A stretch of 64,000 nt of DNA, from positions 1 to 64,000 of the forward strand of contig JAFGCO010000063.1 in NCBI GenBank assembly GCA_016932575.1. Reading direction: 5' to 3'. This DNA comes from a bacterium. Lineage in GTDB: Bacteria > Zhuqueibacterota > QNDG01 > JAFGCO01. Position numbers and translations under genes: made by a program. Below, in pieces: positions 27,664-35,613 of this stretch (position 1 is the stretch's first letter; the number at the start of each line of letters is the position of its first letter). The notes beneath the pieces are model-generated. The model searched no databases. It was not told where the DNA came from and was given only the letters and a program-made list of their open reading frames with translations.

Positions 27664-29073
27664 ATGAGACAGATTCTTGTCTGTTCGGCGATGAATCGTG
27701 CCATTCAGATGATTCGTGACAGTTTTAAAAAGCCGGACCGTGTGACGGCATTGAATGATTTTAAGGTGTGCCATGAAGCGTTAAATGAAAAAAGATACGA
27801 CTTTTTGTTTATTGATGCCGGATTTTTCTCTCCAGCAGAAAATATCAAAGGATATCAGGAACAGCTGAATCCCTTTTGGGAAAAAAATCCAACACTGGAA
27901 ATTGTTATTTTAACAACCAAGGAAACCATACGCCGTACTGTTCATCTTGTGAAAGCCGGTGCAAGCGATTACCTGACATTTCCTCTTGATCCTGTGGAAA
28001 TCCATTACGTCATGGATTCCATTTCACAAGATCTGCAAATTTACTCGGAAATCAAGTACCTCAGGGATCAGTTCTGGCACCGGGATTCTTACGCAATTCT
28101 GAAAACGAAAAATTCAAAAATGCAGGATGTTTTTGAGAAAGTAAGGGCTGTGGCACCTACTGAAAGCACAGTGCTTTTGCTGGGAGAAACCGGAACAGGA
28201 AAGGGCGTGATTGCAAACCTTATTCATCGGCACAGTCCACGCAGTGATAAGCAATTTATCCAGATTCATTGCGGTGCAATTTCAGATTCTATTTTGGAAA
28301 GCGAAATGTTTGGTCATGAGAAGGGTGCATTTACCGGAGCGACTCGTAGAAAACTGGGAAAGTTTGAAATAGCCAATGGGGGAACACTGTTTCTTGATGA
28401 AATCGGTACCATCTCTCCTAATATGCAGGTAAATTTGCTTCATGTATTGCAGGAACGGTCTTTTCAGCGCGTTGGCGGTGAATTGGATATCCATGTCAAT
28501 GTCCGCCTGATTGCTGCCACCAATTCTAATTTATATCAGTTGTCTCAGGAGGGACAGTTCCGTCAGGATCTGTATTTCAGGTTGAATGTCTTTCCGATCA
28601 TGATTCCGCCTCTTCGTGAGCGCAAGGAAGATATCCCTATTCTGGTTCGGACATTTTTGGATACCCTGAATCAGGCTTCTGCGAAAAAAGTAAGAGAGTG
28701 TGATCCGGCTGTATTCGAGGCCTTGCATAATTATAACTGGCCGGGTAATATTCGTGAACTTGAAAATGTGATTGAACGGGCTTTTGTTCTTGCCGAAAAA
28801 GATCATTTAACCGTAGAGTGCCTTCCTGCAGAACTGGCTATGGTTTCTGATCCAAATTCTGTTTTTTCCTTCCAGAATTCAGATACTTTGGAAAGTGCAA
28901 GAAACCGTGCTGTGCAACTGGTTGAGAAAGCTTATCTTACCGAGTTACTCACACGGTACCATGGGCGAATTAACCGATCTGCGTCCGCAGCCGGCATTGG
29001 CGTTCGGCAGCTTCATAAACTCATGACAAAGTATGGACTCGATAAATCTCAATTTAAAGAAATTCATTTTTAA
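27664..29073 (+). CDS. Sigma-54-dependent transcriptional activator with degenerate receiver domain
   Basis: 469 residues. Residues 1-125 have a receiver-like fold, with Asp in FIDAGFF at the phospho-acceptor place. The acidic pair normally at the end of strand 1 is replaced (ILVCSAMN) and the conserved Lys before Pro is Phe (DYLTFPLDP), so classical phosphorylation is doubtful. Residues about 145-375 are an intact AAA+ domain: Walker A GETGTGKG near 172, sigma-54 contact loop GAFTGA near 220, Walker B GGTLFLDEIG and WPGNIREL. The C-terminus has a Fis-type helix-turn-helix (GRINRSASAAGIGVRQLHKLM). It is followed 270 bp later by a near-perfect sigma-54 promoter, its likely target. No histidine kinase is adjacent. 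Confidence 0.92.
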   Translation: MRQILVCSAMNRAIQMIRDSFKKPDRVTALNDFKVCHEALNEKRYDFLFIDAGFFSPAENIKGYQEQLNPFWEKNPTLEIVILTTKETIRRTVHLVKAGASDYLTFPLDPVEIHYVMDSISQDLQIYSEIKYLRDQFWHRDSYAILKTKNSKMQDVFEKVRAVAPTESTVLLLGETGTGKGVIANLIHRHSPRSDKQFIQIHCGAISDSILESEMFGHEKGAFTGATRRKLGKFEIANGGTLFLDEIGTISPNMQVNLLHVLQERSFQRVGGELDIHVNVRLIAATNSNLYQLSQEGQFRQDLYFRLNVFPIMIPPLRERKEDIPILVRTFLDTLNQASAKKVRECDPAVFEALHNYNWPGNIRELENVIERAFVLAEKDHLTVECLPAELAMVSDPNSVFSFQNSDTLESARNRAVQLVEKAYLTELLTRYHGRINRSASAAGIGVRQLHKLMTKYGLDKSQFKEIHF

Positions 29074-29083
29074 TCCATAATTC

Positions 29084-29098
29084 GGAACTAAAAGTTCC
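29084..29098. promoter_or_regulatory. Palindrome GGAACT-AAA-AGTTCC, candidate activator binding site
   Basis: Perfect 6-3-6 palindrome. The half-site AGTTCC recurs at 29280-29285, about 65 bp before the sigma-54 promoter. Position and symmetry suit an enhancer site for the adjacent Fis-type activator. It could also be a weak hairpin at the end of the activator mRNA. Confidence 0.4.
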
Positions 29099-29344
29099 TG
29101 TTTAATAACAATCGGTCCTGCAAATTCCTTTTTTTTATTTCACATCATTTGATAATCTTATAATATCATAAATAACAAATAATTAAAACTATATCCATTT
29201 GTTAAATTTAAACAATTGTCCCCATATTTGAACTCAATATATATCAAGATTTTTCTTCCGTATTGAAATTCGGGCTTCAGAGTTCCGGTCTGCGATTTTT
29301 TTATCAAGCGATATAATATCATTAAAATTAAGCAATTAAGATAT

Positions 29345-29361
29345 TTGGCATTTCTTTTGCC
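29345..29361 (+). promoter_or_regulatory. Sigma-54 (RpoN) promoter
   Basis: TTGGCA then six bases then TTGC: the -24 GG (29347-29348) and -12 GC (29359-29360) are exactly 12 bp apart, and all consensus positions except the CG after GGCA fit. The start site would fall near 29372, just before the ATGs of the next gene. A sigma-54 activator is encoded immediately upstream. Confidence 0.8.
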
Positions 29362-29383
29362 TTGATGTTTCTGTGAATCAATT

Positions 29384-29752
29384 ATGCACGGAAACGGAAT
29401 GTCAAAAGCCAAAGAGATTGTCCGTCTGACAGGTGTCATTACAGTCACGGAAAGTGATCGTAAAGGAAAACCTCTTGAGATTGGGATTGAGACCGATGAT
29501 TTTTTGACTTATGTGATCACCTGTAAGAGAAAAGGCCGGGAGCTGTTTAAACACATCTCAAAAAGAGTCTCGATCACCTGTAAGATTGAAGGTAAAAATT
29601 ATTTTGGAAACGCGCTGATTTCGGTTATCGACTATTTACTTTTAAAAGAAGGCAATTCTTCGGTATATCGAATGAATATCCAGGACAATCATATTAAAAA
29701 TCAAATAGAAAACAAAAAGGAGATGGATCATGAGAGAAAGAAACGCGTTTGA
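29384..29752 (+). CDS. Small hypothetical protein under a sigma-54 promoter
   Basis: 122 residues from ATG 29384; ATG 29399 (MSKAKEIV) is equally possible and leaves a longer leader. Neither has a strong Shine-Dalgarno site. I do not recognise the family. The middle (IVRLTGVITVTESDRKGKPLEIGIE ... SITCKIEG, broken here) alternates short strands like a small OB-fold, with no signal peptide or membrane segment. The tail is polar and charged. The end overlaps the start of the acidic microprotein gene by 23 bp, so the two are translated from one mRNA. Confidence 0.65.
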   Translation: MHGNGMSKAKEIVRLTGVITVTESDRKGKPLEIGIETDDFLTYVITCKRKGRELFKHISKRVSITCKIEGKNYFGNALISVIDYLLLKEGNSSVYRMNIQDNHIKNQIENKKEMDHERKKRV

Positions 29753-29888
29753 TGAAGATGAGGATTGGAATTCATCAAAGAGAAAAAAAAAGAATGTGCG
29801 GGATGACTGGGATGATAAGCATTGGGAAGAGGATGAATACGATCAGGAAGAGGATGATGAATGGGAAGACGCGCAGGAAGATTTTTAG
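29730..29888 (+). CDS. 52-residue highly acidic microprotein
   Basis: ATG 29730 with AAGGAG eight bases upstream, the best Shine-Dalgarno site in this unit, placed inside the preceding gene. The product is MRERNAFDEDEDWNSS, then a basic patch KRKKK, then an Asp/Glu/Trp-rich tail (DDEWEDAQEDF). About half of the residues are Asp or Glu. No homologue is known to me. It is likely a partner or decoy protein that binds a basic surface; this is inference. It is too short for standard length cut-offs and would usually go unannotated. Confidence 0.65.
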   Translation: MRERNAFDEDEDWNSSKRKKKNVRDDWDDKHWEEDEYDQEEDDEWEDAQEDF

Positions 29889-30037
29889 TTTATCGCGGTG
29901 GGGGTTTTGAAATTCGCTGTATTTTCACCCATCCGGTATCAATGTAAAAAATATTATTGAATAATGATATTCTTTATTTTAATAGCGGGATATCAATAGA
30001 AAACACCTGATTGTTCAATGAAACACAGGAGAATTTG

Positions 30038-31108
30038 ATGAAAATCGCAGTGGCTTACAGCAGTAAAAAGGGCCTTATTCAGGAATACCGTAAACGAAAA
30101 CAAATTCAAAAAATACCCGGCGATGAATATTTTGCCGAAGGGGATTCCATTAAAACGATTCAGGCTGTGATAGAAACCCTTTTAAAGATGGGCCATCAGG
30201 CTGTGGGCATTGAGGCGGATAATAATGCTTTTCAGAAATTGTCTGCAGAAGAACCGGATCTTGTTCTGAATATATCTGAAGGATTGACCGGAGATTTTCG
30301 CGAGTCTTATATTCCAATGCTCTGCGAACGTCTGAATTTGCCTTATACCGGTTCGGATCCGCTGACACTTGGTTTATGTCTGAATAAAATGCGAACCAAG
30401 GAGATCCTGGGATTCTATCAAATCCCTACGCCTGCCTTTCAGGTGTTTTATTCTGATAATGCTATGGCAACAGAACATCTTATTTATCCGGTCATTGTCA
30501 AGCCCATTGCAGAGGGCAGCAGTAAAGGAATAAACAATCGATCCGTGGTGAATGATCCGACTGCAGCCAAGTCCGTCATTGCAGAAAAATTATTGAAGTA
30601 TGAACAGCCGGTGATCGTTGAATCCTTTTTGACAGGAGCCGAGTTTACAGTGGCACTTTGGGGCAACGGTGAAGAAGTTGAAGCCCTGCCCATTGTGGAA
30701 ATCTGTTTTGAGGAATTACCCGAAGGCGCCTGGCCCATGTATTCCTATGAAGCCAAATGGGTCTGGGATTCACCTGACAAGCCGCTTCAAATTTTTCAGT
30801 GTCCGGCAAAAATTGATGCGAAATTAAATCAGGAAATTGTCTCAGTAGCCAAACGCGCTTATTATATTTTGGGCATTCGGGACTGGTGTCGCATTGATAT
30901 CCGGCTCGACCAGGAAGGGGTTCCCAATATTCTCGAATTGAATCCATTGCCAGGCATTCTGCCGGACCCGAAAGAAAATTCCTGTTTTCCCAAATCTGCC
31001 CGAACTGCCGGATATTCGTATTCGGACATGATCGGGCGGCTCATTTCTATTGCCTGCCGACGTGTCGGCTTGATTGAGAATATCAATGCGCCTGTTTATC
31101 GTTCATAG
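30038..31108 (+). CDS. ATP-grasp ligase of the D-Ala-D-Ala ligase superfamily (first copy)
   Basis: 356 residues from ATG 30038, six bases after AGGAG. The in-frame TTG at 30011 is discarded. An N-terminal preATP-grasp domain (VLNISEGLTGDFRESYIP, NLPYTGSDPLTLGLCLNK) is followed by the ATP-grasp core: VIVKPIAEGSSKGI (nucleotide-binding Lys and Gly/Ser loop), EFTVALWG, RIDIRLDQ and the Mg2+ site ILELNPLPG. These match Ddl-type carboxylate-amine ligases. True Ddl normally occurs in the murein gene cluster; here two divergent copies sit with an aminomutase and acetyl-transfer genes, so a special peptide-bond substrate is more likely than D-Ala. It heads a six-gene cluster. Confidence 0.85.
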   Translation: MKIAVAYSSKKGLIQEYRKRKQIQKIPGDEYFAEGDSIKTIQAVIETLLKMGHQAVGIEADNNAFQKLSAEEPDLVLNISEGLTGDFRESYIPMLCERLNLPYTGSDPLTLGLCLNKMRTKEILGFYQIPTPAFQVFYSDNAMATEHLIYPVIVKPIAEGSSKGINNRSVVNDPTAAKSVIAEKLLKYEQPVIVESFLTGAEFTVALWGNGEEVEALPIVEICFEELPEGAWPMYSYEAKWVWDSPDKPLQIFQCPAKIDAKLNQEIVSVAKRAYYILGIRDWCRIDIRLDQEGVPNILELNPLPGILPDPKENSCFPKSARTAGYSYSDMIGRLISIACRRVGLIENINAPVYRS

Positions 31109-32084
31109 TGCCCCGGAGGAATCCGGGACGGATGACGATCCCGACTTGATATCCTCGGTTGCGATTCTTGACCAGGCAAGGGCGGTTCATCAGGCTGCGA
31201 TTGAATTGGGTTATCAGTCCCGCTGTTATCCCGTCATTGAAATCACTGAAACCATCCATGACATTATTCATGCAAAACCGGATGTAATATTCAACCTCTG
31301 TGAAGAGTATCAGGGGAGGACCCGTTATGAGTTGAACATCGCCTCTCTGTGGGAACTTATAGGGATTCCTTATACGGGTAATCCTCCACTGACATTGGGA
31401 CTTGCCCAGGATAAAGTGATGACAAAACGTCTGCTCCAGGGCAAAAACATCCGGACTCCCGCCTATCAGGTTTTTAAATCTGTCCCTGAAAATGTAATGC
31501 TCGAGTTTCCTCTGATCGCCAAGCCATCCTGCGAAGATGCCAGCCTGGGGATCATCAGTACACGCGCAGTCAGTTATTCACTTTCTGAATTAAAGAAAAA
31601 TGTGGAAATTCTGCTCGAAAAATACCGTCAACCGATTCTGGTAGAACGGTATATTTCGGGACGTGAATTCAACATCAGTGTTTTTGGAATGCCGCCCAAA
31701 GTCCTGGCAGTCTCGGAGCTTGATTTTTCTGAACTTTCTGACACAGAAGCAAAAATCGCCAGTTATGAAGCGAAATGGATGCCGGATCATCCTGCTTATC
31801 AAAAAACACCGGTTCACTGTCCTGCTGATATTCCTGATGAGCTCAGAATCAAAATTGAAGATGTTGCTACTCAGGTTTTTACTTTACTGGGGGGGCGGGA
31901 TTACGGACGGGTGGATATGCGGATGGATCTGCAAGGAAGACTGTATGTGCTCGAATTTAATCCAAATCCGGACATATCACCGGATGCAGGATTCATCAAA
32001 GCGGTCCGGGCATCGGGATTATCCTATTCTGATTTTGTCGAAGAACTGATCCAGGTTGCTTTTCTCAGGGAGAAAAATGATTAG
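31086..32084 (+). CDS. ATP-grasp ligase of the D-Ala-D-Ala ligase superfamily (second copy)
   Basis: 332 residues from ATG 31086, overlapping the end of the first copy by 23 bp, which implies coupled translation. Same layout: FNLCEEYQGRTRYELNIAS, IPYTGNPPLTLGLAQDK, LIAKPSCEDASLGI (Lys retained, Gly/Ser loop altered), REFNISVFG, GRVDMRMDLQ and LEFNPNPDISPD. The Mg2+ site has ..FNPNPD where the first copy has ..LNPLPG. The two are paralogues at clearly less than half identity, so they probably join different substrates or act in sequence. Cytoplasmic. Confidence 0.85.
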   Translation: MRLFIVHSAPEESGTDDDPDLISSVAILDQARAVHQAAIELGYQSRCYPVIEITETIHDIIHAKPDVIFNLCEEYQGRTRYELNIASLWELIGIPYTGNPPLTLGLAQDKVMTKRLLQGKNIRTPAYQVFKSVPENVMLEFPLIAKPSCEDASLGIISTRAVSYSLSELKKNVEILLEKYRQPILVERYISGREFNISVFGMPPKVLAVSELDFSELSDTEAKIASYEAKWMPDHPAYQKTPVHCPADIPDELRIKIEDVATQVFTLLGGRDYGRVDMRMDLQGRLYVLEFNPNPDISPDAGFIKAVRASGLSYSDFVEELIQVAFLREKND

Positions 32085-32562
32085 ATTACGGGACATACGG
32101 CCTGAAGACCGATTGCTGATTAAGCAGATGCTGAAATCCACCCGGCATTTTACGGGGACTGAAATAGAGACTGCACTTGAATTGGTTGATGCTTTTATTC
32201 AAAAGACAGATCTTAGCTATCAGTTCATTGTTGCTGAAAACACGGGAGGTGACTTTGTCGGATATGGATGCTGGGGTCAGGCGCCATTTACTTACGGAAC
32301 GTATAATATTTACTGGATAGCGGTTTCACCCGAAAGCCAGAAGAAAGGTGTGGGCAGCAAAATTCTATCTTACATGGAAACTCAAATTATGAATGCACAC
32401 GGGAGATTAATTTTAATCGAAACCTCTTCAAGTAAAGCGTACCGGGATGCCCGTGCTTTTTATGAAAAGAAGGGATATACAATGGAATCCCGGATTAGAG
32501 ATTTTTACAAGCCGAAAGACGACCGGTATATTTATGTTAAACGATTCGACGTTTTCTACTAG
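32077..32562 (+). CDS. GNAT-family N-acetyltransferase
   Basis: 161 residues from ATG 32077, overlapping the preceding stop by 8 bp, with GGGAG just upstream. Standard single GNAT domain: IRPEDRLLIKQML start, YWIAVSPESQKKGVGSKIL (acetyl-CoA pyrophosphate loop, QKKGVG) and the end helix YRDARAFYEKKGY. It sits directly before the lysine 2,3-aminomutase gene. In archaea and some bacteria, aminomutase AblA is paired with acetyltransferase AblB to make N-epsilon-acetyl-beta-lysine; this protein is shorter than typical AblB but could play that part. Substrate is inference. Confidence 0.85.
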   Translation: MIRLRDIRPEDRLLIKQMLKSTRHFTGTEIETALELVDAFIQKTDLSYQFIVAENTGGDFVGYGCWGQAPFTYGTYNIYWIAVSPESQKKGVGSKILSYMETQIMNAHGRLILIETSSSKAYRDARAFYEKKGYTMESRIRDFYKPKDDRYIYVKRFDVFY

Positions 32563-32574
32563 GAGAATTAATCC

Positions 32575-33672
32575 ATGGAATCATGGCAATTGCAATTACG
32601 TCGTAGTCTTACTGAAGTAAAAGATCTTCCGGATCATTTCAATATGTCTGTGGAAGATTTGTTTGGTGTGACGCAGGTGTTCAGTATGAAAATTACACCC
32701 TATTATCTTTCTCTGATTCAAACTGTCGGAGATCCGCTGTTCAAGCAGGTGGTTCCGGATTGCCGCGAACTTGAGAATCATGGTCTGTATACGGATCCTT
32801 TATCAGAGGACCGAGATTCACCTGTTGCGAATATTGTCCATCGATATCCGGACCGATGTCTGTTTTTAATTTCCGCAGAATGTGCCAGTTACTGCAGGTT
32901 TTGTACGCGTAAGCGTAAGGTCGGGGATTCGAAAAAAATTAATCGGAATCTGATTCATGAAGGGATTCGTTACATTCGTGATCATTCGGAAATTCGAGAC
33001 GTGATTCTATCCGGAGGAGATCCGCTGATATTGTCGGATCAGCGGCTGGAAAGCATTCTGCGGGAAATTCGGGCGATTCCTCATGTGGAAATCATCCGTA
33101 TCGGATCGCGAGTCCCCTGTTTTCTGCCGCATCGCATCACGCCTGAAATGACGCAGATGCTGCGAAAGTACCATCCGTTATATATGAATGTGCACTTTAA
33201 TCATCCGGCTGAGCTCACTCCGTTGGCAATAGAAGCCCTGGGACGTCTGGCCGATGCGGGTATTCCCCTGGGCAATCAGACAGTTCTTTTAAAGGGTGTG
33301 AATGATAATCCTCAGGTCATGCGGCTTTTGATGCAGAAACTGCTCATGGCACGGGTACGTCCTTATTATATTTACCAGGCGGATATGGTGTTCGGCACTG
33401 AACATTTCAGAACCACAATCCGTAAAGGCCTTGATATTGTACGCGCACTGCGAGGATGGACGTCCGGGCTGGCTGTGCCTCATTATGTCATCGACGCACC
33501 GGGCGGAGGCGGAAAAATTCCTTTATTACCGGAATATGTCAAGAAAATAACGGATGATTCTGTGGTTCTTCGCAATTATCGTGGTAAAACATATGTTTAT
33601 AAGCAAACCGGGGATGTCTCTCAGCATCAGTTGTTGAATGAGGATGCTTGTTTTTTAAAAAGGGAGCAATAA
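32575..33672 (+). CDS. kamA: Lysine 2,3-aminomutase (KamA family radical SAM, PLP-dependent)
   Basis: 365 residues; AGGAG nine bases upstream overlaps the previous stop. The radical SAM cluster motif is C103-x3-C107-x2-C110 (CASYCRFCTRK), followed by ILSGGDPL. The PLP Lys is K314 in DAPGGGGK. Two Asp that bind the alpha-ammonium and side chain of lysine in the clostridial enzyme (D293 and D330, 44 and 7 residues before the PLP Lys) have exact positional counterparts, D270 (YQADM) and D307 (DAPGGGGK). This favours lysine over glutamate as substrate. It converts L-alpha-lysine to L-beta-lysine. It lacks the long C-terminal extension of clostridial KamA but is within the bacterial family range. 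EpmB-type activity is possible but no EF-P or EpmA gene is nearby. Confidence 0.88.
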   Translation: MESWQLQLRRSLTEVKDLPDHFNMSVEDLFGVTQVFSMKITPYYLSLIQTVGDPLFKQVVPDCRELENHGLYTDPLSEDRDSPVANIVHRYPDRCLFLISAECASYCRFCTRKRKVGDSKKINRNLIHEGIRYIRDHSEIRDVILSGGDPLILSDQRLESILREIRAIPHVEIIRIGSRVPCFLPHRITPEMTQMLRKYHPLYMNVHFNHPAELTPLAIEALGRLADAGIPLGNQTVLLKGVNDNPQVMRLLMQKLLMARVRPYYIYQADMVFGTEHFRTTIRKGLDIVRALRGWTSGLAVPHYVIDAPGGGGKIPLLPEYVKKITDDSVVLRNYRGKTYVYKQTGDVSQHQLLNEDACFLKREQ

Positions 33673-33867
33673 TAAATAGGCGGGTATTTCCATGTCTCTG
33701 GTTCTTTCAATATATATACAAAGAATCAATGATTTAAAGTTCGATGTTTTTACTTTTTTCTTGATTGTTGATTCAGGATTTTTTTATTTGACATTTCTCT
33801 GCATCTTACCGGTTAACCAAAGCACTTTTTTTAATTTTAATTCAATGATTTAACCGATTGTCATCCT
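33673..33867. other. 195-bp gap with possible promoter
   Basis: Contains TTGACA at 33788-33793, followed 18-19 bp later by GTTAAC, a weak -10. This may be an internal promoter for the deacetylase fusion gene. No hairpin or gene is seen. Confidence 0.3.
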
Positions 33868-35613
33868 ATGTTTCGAATCCGACGTATATACGATGATGCA
33901 TTGCCGGTGAACCGGGCCGCGATCAGTCAGGTTCAGGAGATCCTGAGAATTCAATTTCCATTGGTGAGTGAAAAAGAAGTTCGTCTATTGCCGGACAAAT
34001 TGCGGAATCCAATGAAACACGGATTTCGTGCAGTGCTTCTGGTCGCTGAGGATGGTCGGGGACGAGTCAAAGGATTTGCACTTCTTTATCATGAGCCTAT
34101 TCTCAGGTTTTGTTATCTTGATTATATTTCCTCGACCAGAAAACTGACAGGACACGGTATTGGCGGCGCATTATATGAACGGATTCGCCAGGAAGCCGCG
34201 TCTCTGGGTACGATAGGCCTTTTTTTTGAATGCCTGCCCGATGATCCCAGATTATGCGGGGATCCTGAGATATGCAGGCAGAATCGGGCACGTCTGAAAT
34301 TCTATGAACGATACGGAGCATATCCAATCGTTGGAACAAAGTATGAAACGCCGGTTCAGCCAGGTGATGATAATCCGCCCTATCTGATATATGATGCTTC
34401 AGGATACGGCAAACCCTTAAGAAAGCGGCATATCAGGCAAATTGTCCGCGCCATATTGGAACGTAAATATCATGATATTTGTCCCGTATCCTATATCGAT
34501 ATGGTCGTTAATTCGTTTCAGGATGATCCGGTTCGGATGAGGGAACCACGATATATTCGGATTCTGATGCCTTTGCCGGTGAAGGCAGAAATCACAGATG
34601 ACCGGAAGATATTACTTATCATAAGCGATGTTCATGAAAATCATTATATTCATGAGCGTGGATATGTGGAAGCACCGGTCCGTATAGGGGCGATTTTAAA
34701 GGGTATTGAATCCTCAGGATTATTTAAACAACAAAGAGCAGGACATTTCTCTGAATTTCATATTCGGGCGGTGCATCATCCGGGTTTTGTGGAATATCTG
34801 CGCCGGGTATGCCGTCATATTGAATCCGGGCAATCTGTATATCCGTATGTCTTTCCTTTGCGCAATCAGACCCGTCCGCCTGTGGATTTGCCGATTCGTG
34901 CGGGGTACTATTGCATGGATACATTCACTCCGATTCATAAGGATGCATTCCGCGTAGCCAAACGTGCTGTGGACTGCGCATTAACCGGGGCAAGGGCGCT
35001 TCTGGAAGGTTATCAGATTGCTTATGCTCTGGTACGCCCCCCCGGGCATCATGCGGAAAAAGCCGCATTTGGCGGATTCTGTTATTTTAATTCAAATGCG
35101 GTCGCTGCCAATTATCTCAGTGCGCATGGCAGAGTGGCTATTCTGGATATCGATTACCATCATGGCAACGGCCAGGAGGATATTTTTTATGAGCGTGCAG
35201 ATGTGCTTACTGTGTCCATTCACGGAAATCCGAAATTCGCGTTTCCTTATTTTACAGGATTCAGGGATTCCAGGGGGCTGGGATACGGAGATAAATTCAA
35301 TGTCAATTTTCCGCTTCCGGAAATAGTGGACGGTCAGGTATATCGAATCACTCTCGAAAAGGCCCTGCGAAGCGTGAGGCGATATAAGCCCGCTTTTCTT
35401 ATCATTGCTTTGGGGCTGGATACCAGTCAAGGGGATCCGACCGGCTCATGGTCGTTAAAAACATCAGATTTTGAGAAAAACGGAAAAATGATTGGCGACA
35501 TGAAGCTTCCGGTTCTTGTGGTCCAGGAAGGCGGATACAACACAAGGAAGCTTGGTGCGAATGCACGCGCGTTTTTTACCGGTCTCTGGAAAGGGATTTA
35601 CGGTTTTACCTGA
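33868..35613 (+). CDS. GNAT acetyltransferase - histone deacetylase/acetylpolyamine amidohydrolase fusion
   Basis: 581 residues. Residues about 1-170 form a GNAT domain (LTGHGIGGALYERI acetyl-CoA loop, RARLKFYERYGAYP end helix). Residues about 245-580 are a class II HDAC-like Zn amidohydrolase: the catalytic His pair H394-H395 in RPPGHHAEK, Zn ligands D429 and H431 in DIDYHHGNG, the third Zn Asp in ALGLDTSQGDP and VQEGGYN near the end. One polypeptide thus carries both N-acetyl transfer and N-deacetylation modules. Its HDAC part is closest in style to acetylpolyamine amidohydrolases, which remove acetyl from amine-bearing small molecules. No Shine-Dalgarno site is visible at the start. The next gene begins at the base after its stop. 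The substrate may be an acetylated beta-lysine compound (inference). Confidence 0.87.
   Translation: MFRIRRIYDDALPVNRAAISQVQEILRIQFPLVSEKEVRLLPDKLRNPMKHGFRAVLLVAEDGRGRVKGFALLYHEPILRFCYLDYISSTRKLTGHGIGGALYERIRQEAASLGTIGLFFECLPDDPRLCGDPEICRQNRARLKFYERYGAYPIVGTKYETPVQPGDDNPPYLIYDASGYGKPLRKRHIRQIVRAILERKYHDICPVSYIDMVVNSFQDDPVRMREPRYIRILMPLPVKAEITDDRKILLIISDVHENHYIHERGYVEAPVRIGAILKGIESSGLFKQQRAGHFSEFHIRAVHHPGFVEYLRRVCRHIESGQSVYPYVFPLRNQTRPPVDLPIRAGYYCMDTFTPIHKDAFRVAKRAVDCALTGARALLEGYQIAYALVRPPGHHAEKAAFGGFCYFNSNAVAANYLSAHGRVAILDIDYHHGNGQEDIFYERADVLTVSIHGNPKFAFPYFTGFRDSRGLGYGDKFNVNFPLPEIVDGQVYRITLEKALRSVRRYKPAFLIIALGLDTSQGDPTGSWSLKTSDFEKNGKMIGDMKLPVLVVQEGGYNTRKLGANARAFFTGLWKGIYGFT

Larger units (their letters stand above)
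29074..29383. other. 310-bp regulatory intergenic region
   Basis: AT-rich region between the sigma-54 activator and its probable target. It holds the palindrome at 29084-29098, a lone AGTTCCGG half-site at 29280-29287 and the sigma-54 promoter at 29345-29361. No gene is seen. Confidence 0.6.

Noticed and set aside
32077-32562. Naming the GNAT gene ablB
   Set aside because: The protein is much shorter than typical AblB and the motifs visible are general to GNATs; only the position next to kamA suggests it.
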